Shown piece by piece: positions 6,126 to 9,861 of a stretch of 9,861 nucleotides of DNA (its first letter is position 1; each line of letters starts with the position of its first letter). A program made the position numbers and the translations under genes. The notes below the pieces were generated by a model that was given only the letters and a program-made list of their open reading frames with translations, was not told the origin of the DNA and did no database searches. This DNA comes from Chloroflexota bacterium. Its GTDB lineage: Bacteria > Chloroflexota > Anaerolineae > Aggregatilineales > UBA2796. The DNA lies in the NCBI GenBank assembly GCA_003695215.1, contig RFIM01000156.1, positions 1-9,861 of the forward strand, given 5' to 3'.

Positions 6126-7522
6126 CGCTCTGCCTGATGGTGTACACCACCATACCTGAAGCGCTGAGCAAAGCACAAGCCGAGCTGCCACGCAAGCCAA
6201 TCAGCGCTTTGTGGAGCGATGGCACGCGTCTGCTGATTGGGCAGGGCGGCATGCTCTCAGAGGTGGCGCCGAGCGCAGATAGCTTGCTGATCCGCTGGCA
6301 GATCGGCTTAGGGCGCGGCACCTTACAAGCCATCGCCGTCTGTGCGCCATTCACCTTCGCGCTGAGCGCTGATGGGCTGAGCGTGCTGGATGCCCAGCGG
6401 CGCGAACGCGCCTTCGCACGCGGCGGCGGGCATCGCCTTGCGTGCAATGCCGATCAGGTTTGGGTAGCGGCGCTCGGCGCAGGCGTGCGGCGCTACCAAG
6501 TGGCCGCAGATGGCAAGTTGACGCCACTAGCGCAGATTCAGACAGCAGGTCACGCTCACGATATCGTGCCAAGCGGCTCAGCTGCTTTTTGGATCGCGGA
6601 AGGCGAAGCGGGCGTGCGGCGCTATGGCTTAGATGGCACAGCATTGCTCTGGCTGAATGCCTTTGTGCCTGCGCAAGTGGTGCGCGAGAGCGGCAATCGG
6701 CTGTTCATCGGTCATGGCGCGCAATTGAGCGTTGTGGCGCTTGGCGAGCTGCCACAAATGCTCGGCGGGGCAACGCTCGTGCCTGATGAGGCGACAATCG
6801 CTGATGTGCTGGTCGTCGGCGCTCGCGTTTATGTCGGCAGGCACCACGGCTCAGGGCGTGGCGCGGCGCTGATCGCTTTCGAACTCACGGCAGGCGGCCT
6901 GCGCTTGATCGCGCAATTCGGCGAGACGGGCGATGGCGCAACTTTGGGCGCTGTTGGCGATGAGCTGTTCCTGATCGGCGCAGGCTCGCTCACATGGCTA
7001 CGCCTAAGCCAAGGCGCGCTGACTGCGATCATGACCTGGTCAGCTACAGCGCCGCACTGCGCGCTGAACACACCGACCGATCCGCAGCCTGAGGACGGCG
7101 CACAAGTGCGCCCTGGACGCTTGCTTTTGCAATGGCGCGCCAGCTGTGCCGATTCTTTTGAGCTGTGGCTTGACGGCGCGCTATTCGCCGAAGTGACGCC
7201 AGCTGTAGAGACTGAGACTGAGCGTCCATGGCACAGCTATGCTGTAGAATTGCGCGAAGGCACGCGTGCTTGGCAGGTCGTTGCGCTTGATTCGAGCGGC
7301 GCGCGCTTAGCTGGCCCGATATGGCGCGTGATCGTCACGAGCGAAGGTTTGCTCAGCACGCCTGACATGCCGCGCCAAGCGCCGCTCTATCAGCCGCCAT
7401 TCGCGGCGCGTTCGCTCGCTGAGTCGCTGCTCCTGCTCGGCGCGGCGTTGTGTGGCGGCTTATCCATCATCATTCTAGCGGCCTGGTGGCTAGGCGTGCG
7501 CGCACAGCGACGCACCTGGTGA
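6098..7522 (+). CDS. Secreted, C-terminally anchored beta-propeller-like protein with Fn3/Ig-like domain
   Basis: The 474-residue product begins at the ATG at 6098, inside the end of the preceding gene. A signal peptide-like N-terminus (residues 1-30: MARK, then a hydrophobic run to about 17, and ALSKAQA) targets it outside. Residues about 33-315 are short repeated beta-strand units in which an index-like phrase recurs (DGTRLLIGQGG, ADQVWVAALGAGVRRY, SAAFWIAEGEAGVRRY, GNRLFIGHG, VGARVYVGRH, GDELFLIGAG). This looks like a six- or seven-bladed propeller of the LVIVD/PQQ-like kind. Residues about 320-425 resemble an Ig/Fn3-like domain (HCALNTPTDPQPEDG, LLLQWRASC, FELWLDG, WQVVALDSSG). A helix at about 443-466, followed by RAQRRTW, is a C-terminal anchor with a cytoplasmic positive tail. 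A longer frame reaches back to 5810, but that part is the shadow of the upstream gene. Ligand and role are unknown; the order with trmD 5 bases downstream implies one transcript. Confidence 0.8.
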   Translation: MARKCFYILALCLMVYTTIPEALSKAQAELPRKPISALWSDGTRLLIGQGGMLSEVAPSADSLLIRWQIGLGRGTLQAIAVCAPFTFALSADGLSVLDAQRRERAFARGGGHRLACNADQVWVAALGAGVRRYQVAADGKLTPLAQIQTAGHAHDIVPSGSAAFWIAEGEAGVRRYGLDGTALLWLNAFVPAQVVRESGNRLFIGHGAQLSVVALGELPQMLGGATLVPDEATIADVLVVGARVYVGRHHGSGRGAALIAFELTAGGLRLIAQFGETGDGATLGAVGDELFLIGAGSLTWLRLSQGALTAIMTWSATAPHCALNTPTDPQPEDGAQVRPGRLLLQWRASCADSFELWLDGALFAEVTPAVETETERPWHSYAVELREGTRAWQVVALDSSGARLAGPIWRVIVTSEGLLSTPDMPRQAPLYQPPFAARSLAESLLLLGAALCGGLSIIILAAWWLGVRAQRRTW

Positions 7523-7527
7523 AAGCT

Positions 7528-8334
7528 ATGCGCTTCGAGATTTTCACACTCTTCCCTGCGATGTTCGAAAGCGTGCTGAGCGAGAGCATCCTCAAGCGCG
7601 CACGGGAACGCGGCTTGCTGCAAGTCAACTTGCACAACATCCGCGATTATGCGACCGACAAGCATCGCACCACTGATGAGCCGCCTTATGGCGGCGGTGG
7701 CGGCATGTTGCTGAAGGTCGAGCCGATTGTGCGCGCCGTCGAGAGCGTGCTGCAAGGCGAGCGCGTGCCCGTCATCCTGACGGCGCCACAAGGCGAGCGC
7801 TTCACACAGCGCATGGCAGCTGAGTTGGCGCAACAGCCGCGTCTTGCCATCATCTGCGGACGCTACGAAGGCGTGGATGAGCGCGTCCGCCAACTGGTGG
7901 TGACTCGCGAGGTGAGCATTGGCGATTACGTGCTCAGCGGCGGCGAATTAGCGGCGATGGTGATGCTGGATGCCATTGCGCGGCACCTTCCGAACGTCCT
8001 GGGCAATGCTGAATCGGCGCCGAACGATTCATTCAGCAGCGGCCTGCTAGAAGGCGCGCATTATACGCGCCCGTCGGAGTTTCGTGGCCTGCGCGTGCCA
8101 GAGGTGCTGCTGCAAGGCGATCACGGCGCTGTGGCGCGTTGGCGGCGCGAGAGCGCGCTCAGGCGGACGTGGGAACGGCGCCCAGAGCTGCTCTTGAGCG
8201 CGTCATTGAGCGAGGCGGAGCGCTATCTGCTTGGCGCGCTGGCCGAAGAATGGGCAGCGCGCGCTGCCTCAGCGCGGCACGAAGCCGCCACGCTCGGCGC
8301 AATCAATTCGCTTGCCTTGCTCGACAAATATTGA
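7528..8334 (+). CDS. trmD: tRNA (guanine37-N1)-methyltransferase TrmD
   Basis: The 268-residue protein is a full-length TrmD, a SPOUT knotted methyltransferase. It uses S-adenosylmethionine to methylate N1 of G37 next to the anticodon, which prevents +1 frameshifting. It starts MRFEIFTLFPAMFES. It has the family segments KHRTTDEPPYGGGGGM, ICGRYEGVDERV (109-120) and SIGDYVLSGGE (130-140, the knot and cofactor loop). R152 and D167 match the conserved catalytic Arg/Asp pair of characterised TrmD enzymes, and PEVLLQGDHG lies in the C-terminal domain. The ATG at 7528 follows GGTGA (7518-7522), which overlaps the stop of the previous gene 5 bases upstream. In many bacteria trmD sits with rpsP, rimM and rplS; here it is downstream of two membrane proteins instead. 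The C-terminal tail is slightly longer than in E. coli. Confidence 0.97.
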   Translation: MRFEIFTLFPAMFESVLSESILKRARERGLLQVNLHNIRDYATDKHRTTDEPPYGGGGGMLLKVEPIVRAVESVLQGERVPVILTAPQGERFTQRMAAELAQQPRLAIICGRYEGVDERVRQLVVTREVSIGDYVLSGGELAAMVMLDAIARHLPNVLGNAESAPNDSFSSGLLEGAHYTRPSEFRGLRVPEVLLQGDHGAVARWRRESALRRTWERRPELLLSASLSEAERYLLGALAEEWAARAASARHEAATLGAINSLALLDKY

Positions 8335-8336
8335 AC

Positions 8337-8397
8337 ATTTCATATACATTAGCAATCATAAAAATTGGACTCGATCATCAATTATTCTATATGAAAT
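8337..8397. repeat. Inverted repeat ATTTCATATA / TATATGAAAT just after trmD
   Basis: A perfect 10-base inverted repeat pairs 8337-8346 with 8388-8397. An inner 5-base repeat (AATTG 8363-8367, CAATT 8379-8383) could extend the hairpin. It starts 2 bases after the trmD stop and is followed by ATTTTT at 8401-8406, so it may act as a weak terminator or an mRNA 3' stabiliser. The stem is AT-only in large part, so its strength is doubtful. Confidence 0.4.
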
Positions 8398-8413
8398 CTC
8401 AATTTTTCAGGCA

Positions 8414-8441
8414 TTGCGCTGCATTGCCTCAGCGCTATAAT
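8414..8441 (+). promoter_or_regulatory. Promoter-like TTGCGC-16-TATAAT in the gap after trmD
   Basis: TTGCGC (8414-8419) is separated by 16 bases from a perfect TATAAT (8436-8441), itself framed by GCGC on both sides. The upstream part holds a 10-base imperfect tandem repeat (GCATTGC at 8411 and 8421), one helical turn apart. CGCTGC (8417-8422) and GCAGCG (8444-8449) form an inverted repeat around the -10. A start near 8448 would give a transcript ending at the terminator at 8690. Confidence 0.4.
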
Positions 8442-8518
8442 GCGCAGCGTAATCAGCGCACGCAAGCTGAAAGAACCTTTGTAGTAGATTTAATGAACTT
8501 AGATTGCCAAAAGATCTT

Positions 8519-8550
8519 GGCGCGCCTTTTAGACTTTTAATGAGCGCGCC
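8519..8550. repeat. Inverted repeat GGCGCGC / GCGCGCC
   Basis: GGCGCGC (8519-8525) and GCGCGCC (8544-8550) can form a GC-rich 7-bp stem, extendable by a G-U and a T-A pair, with an 18-base loop rich in T. It is inside the putative small RNA region. There is no T-run after it, so it does not look like a terminator. Confidence 0.4.
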
Positions 8551-8563
8551 GAATGAAGAGAGT

Positions 8564-8626
8564 TAAAGCGGCGATCCCGCGTCAAATAGAGTTTCCGCGT
8601 AGAGAGCGCCAATATAGCCCGCTTTA
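8564..8626. repeat. Inverted repeat TAAAGCGG / CCGCTTTA
   Basis: TAAAGCGG (8564-8571) pairs perfectly with CCGCTTTA (8619-8626) across 47 bases. A competing inner pairing exists (GGCG 8570-8573 with CGCC 8607-8610). It precedes the terminator by 30 bases and would be a second structured element of a possible small RNA. Confidence 0.35.
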
Positions 8627-8655
8627 GAAAATAGATTTAGCACGAGCAGCAGCCT

Positions 8656-8690
8656 ATAAAAACAGCCCGAATCTTGCGGGCTGTTTTTAT
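8656..8690 (+). terminator. Strong Rho-independent terminator, symmetric
   Basis: ATAAAAACAGCCCG (8656-8669) and CGGGCTGTTTTTAT (8677-8690) are perfect 14-base complements around the 7-base loop AATCTTG. The GC core is flanked by A5 and T5, so it could stop transcription from either direction. With rightward genes on both sides, it most likely ends the trmD operon or a small RNA before the gene at 8766. Confidence 0.9.
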
Positions 8691-8717
8691 TTGGCGCAGT
8701 CGGCCCTGAAAATGCGC

Positions 8718-8723
8718 TATACT
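8718..8723 (+). promoter_or_regulatory. -10-like TATACT ahead of the final gene
   Basis: TATACT lies after the terminator and about 40 bases before the ribosome site GGGAG (8758-8762) and ATG at 8766. No good -35 stands at 16-18 bases; a TTGGCG at 8691 is 21 bases away. The context GCGCTATACT resembles the GCGCTATAAT at 8432-8441. A promoter is expected here because the terminator isolates the gene from upstream transcription. Confidence 0.4.
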
Positions 8724-8765
8724 CGCGCCGACTGCCTATACACTGCACAGAAACCGTGGGAGATC

Positions 8766-9861
8766 ATGCCACTTTTCGTGATTTTCGTCTTCGGTTCGAT
8801 CATGCTGGGCGCCGGCGCTATGTTGGCGCCTGCCCTGCCGACGCATAGCCCGCGTATTGGCCTAGCCGCTGCGCTCACGCTCGCCTTTGTGACGGCGGGC
8901 AGCGTCTTCTACGCCGCGCTCTTCGGCTGGAACACGCTGGTGATTGACTACATGTGGTTTGCCGCGCTGGTCGGCATTTTCTTCACGGGCACGCTCTCAG
9001 CAGGCATGTTCCGCGCTGAGGCTGAAGGCGGCACTCGCGAATATGAAGGCTGGGCAGGCCCGCGTGAGCTGGCGTTCTTCGCTATGGTTGGCGCAATCTT
9101 CGTGGCGCCGATCCTGATCTTGCCCGTGCCGCTAGATACGGATGCGCAAGGCTTCGGCTATCTGGCGCTGACCATGCGCGAGAGCGGCAGTTTCACCACG
9201 CTAGCGCCGTTCCATCCAGAAGTCAACTGGCTCTACTCGCCCGCCTTCCCGATGCTGGTCGCTTACTTGAGCGAGCGGCTGAACGCAGGCATCCACACCA
9301 TTCAATTTGCTATTGGCGCCGTGCTGTGCCTGATCTTCATTTGGACAGCTTATGACTTCGGCAATGAGCTCGACCCTGAGATGGAACGCGGCTCGCGGCG
9401 CTATGGCGTGGCCATGGCCTTCAGCGCGCTTATCGGGCTCGGTCTCTTCCTCGCCTACATGGATTCGCACTTCACAGCGCTGCTCGGCTTGGTCCTTGCG
9501 CTTGCCTTCATGACCTTCGTCATGCGTTATGCGAAGGAAGGCAAGCGCGCTGATTTCATAGGTGCGGCGCTATGCCTTGGTTGCATGCCGCTGGCGCAGC
9601 CTGATATGACTATTGTCCTCGGCTTAGGCTACGCGCCGTTCGTGCTGCTGGTGTGGCTAGATGGGCGGCGCGATTGGCGCGCTTTCCTGCCGCGCTGGCT
9701 CGGTTTAGTGATCGGCATTCCGCTCGTGGCAGTCTTGGGCATCTCGCCCTGGTTAGCGCAGATCGCGCCGCTGCTGGGCAGCGAGATTCGCTCGCCCTTT
9801 GAGATGAGCCTGAGCCACTTGTTGGTGGTCACGGTCTATCATGGCGGCGTGATCGTGATCC
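8766..9861 (+). CDS. Multi-spanning membrane protein, probable GT-C-type glycosyltransferase, C-terminus beyond window
   Basis: The frame runs from the ATG at 8766 to the window edge (365 codons, incomplete). GGGAG at 8758-8762 is a close but acceptable ribosome site. Membrane helices lie at about residues 3-24, 31-52, 58-78 and 98-120, with more after 180. The outer loop after the fourth helix carries PLDTDAQGFGYLALTMRES (D124, D126), then a W-L-Y-SPAFPMLVAYLSERL segment. A paired acid followed by a helix and an aromatic-rich P-containing loop is the layout of PMT/ArnT-like GT-C enzymes, which use lipid-phosphate sugars on the outer face. Similarity is by pattern only; it could be another kind of polytopic protein. 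It contains the only CCGG in the window. A link to the polyprenol-phosphate sugar made by the upstream GT2 is possible but unproven. Confidence 0.75.
   Translation, partial: MPLFVIFVFGSIMLGAGAMLAPALPTHSPRIGLAAALTLAFVTAGSVFYAALFGWNTLVIDYMWFAALVGIFFTGTLSAGMFRAEAEGGTREYEGWAGPRELAFFAMVGAIFVAPILILPVPLDTDAQGFGYLALTMRESGSFTTLAPFHPEVNWLYSPAFPMLVAYLSERLNAGIHTIQFAIGAVLCLIFIWTAYDFGNELDPEMERGSRRYGVAMAFSALIGLGLFLAYMDSHFTALLGLVLALAFMTFVMRYAKEGKRADFIGAALCLGCMPLAQPDMTIVLGLGYAPFVLLVWLDGRRDWRAFLPRWLGLVIGIPLVAVLGISPWLAQIAPLLGSEIRSPFEMSLSHLLVVTVYHGGVIVI

Larger units (their letters stand above)
8335..8765. other. 431-base gene-free, AT-richer gap with inverted repeats, promoter-like and terminator elements
   Basis: No convincing coding frame lies here. 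The first 75 bases are strongly AT-rich compared with the neighbouring genes. The gap contains an AT inverted repeat directly after trmD, a promoter-like element, two inverted repeats and a strong intrinsic terminator. A final 75 bases lead into the next gene. A promoter, hairpins and a terminator in line would fit a small RNA of about 240 bases, but no known RNA family was recognised. It could equally be a long 3' end of the trmD transcript. Confidence 0.6.

Noticed and set aside
7450..7527. Upstream extension of TrmD by 26 codons
   Set aside because: It overlaps the preceding gene, and the ATG at 7528 has a ribosome site and the exact family N-terminus.
7390..7893. 167-codon minus-strand frame opposite the start of trmD
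   Set aside because: It is the antisense shadow of trmD and the propeller gene, with a His/Ala/Gln-rich composition and no family resemblance.
8391..8540. Short plus-strand frame of 49 codons in the gap after trmD
   Set aside because: There is no ribosome site, the composition does not look like protein, and it crosses the promoter-like element.
8563..8748. 61-codon minus-strand frame in the same gap
   Set aside because: It runs through the perfect terminator hairpin, has no ribosome site and no protein-like pattern.
1..9861. CRISPR arrays, transposons, tRNA or rRNA genes
   Set aside because: No regularly spaced repeats, transposase motifs, cloverleaf-like segments or conserved rRNA stretches were seen on either strand.

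Overview
The window is about 59% G+C by eye estimate. It carries seven supported protein genes: two read leftwards, five rightwards, and two are cut by the window edges. There are no rRNA, tRNA, CRISPR or transposase genes. Protein styles (a Uma2-family protein, a DPM1-like polyprenol-phosphate hexose synthase, YfhO and Wzx membrane proteins, a lycopene-cyclase-like domain), TTG/GTG starts and a canonical TrmD suggest a bacterium, plausibly a Chloroflexota (Anaerolineae-like) lineage. That assignment is an inference from protein style, not a search result.

Layout. At 1-438 (minus) lies the N-terminal part of a Uma2-family endonuclease-like protein. From a divergent intergenic region with a good sigma70-type promoter (506-534), a two-gene glycosylation operon runs rightwards: a GT2 polyprenyl-phosphate sugar synthase (573-1322), then one 1333-residue membrane protein (1340-5341). 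That protein joins a complete YfhO-type GT-C glycosyltransferase to a complete Wzx/MOP-type flippase. Together the operon could make a lipid-linked sugar in the cytoplasm, flip it, and transfer it on the outer face. A small orphan gene (5338-5667, minus) converges on it, and the two stop codons share one TTAA.

A second, tightly packed rightward operon follows: a 101-residue single lycopene-cyclase-type domain protein (5820-6125), an overlapping secreted, membrane-anchored propeller-like protein (6098-7522), and trmD, the tRNA m1G37 methyltransferase (7528-8334). A 431-base AT-richer gap (8335-8765) holds inverted repeats, a promoter-like element and a perfect 14-bp intrinsic terminator. The last gene (8766 to the edge) is a multi-spanning membrane protein, probably GT-C-like, truncated by the window.

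The most striking non-gene signal is an almost complete absence of the tetranucleotide CCGG. I found one copy in 9861 bases (8812-8815), although CGG trinucleotides are abundant. Codon choice shifts around this word: Pro is CCG before non-G bases but CCC, CCT or CCA before G. This suggests strong selection or mutation against a CCGG site, for example by a restriction-modification system. The YfhO-flippase fusion, with a possible internal start for the flippase half, is the most interesting protein-level observation.
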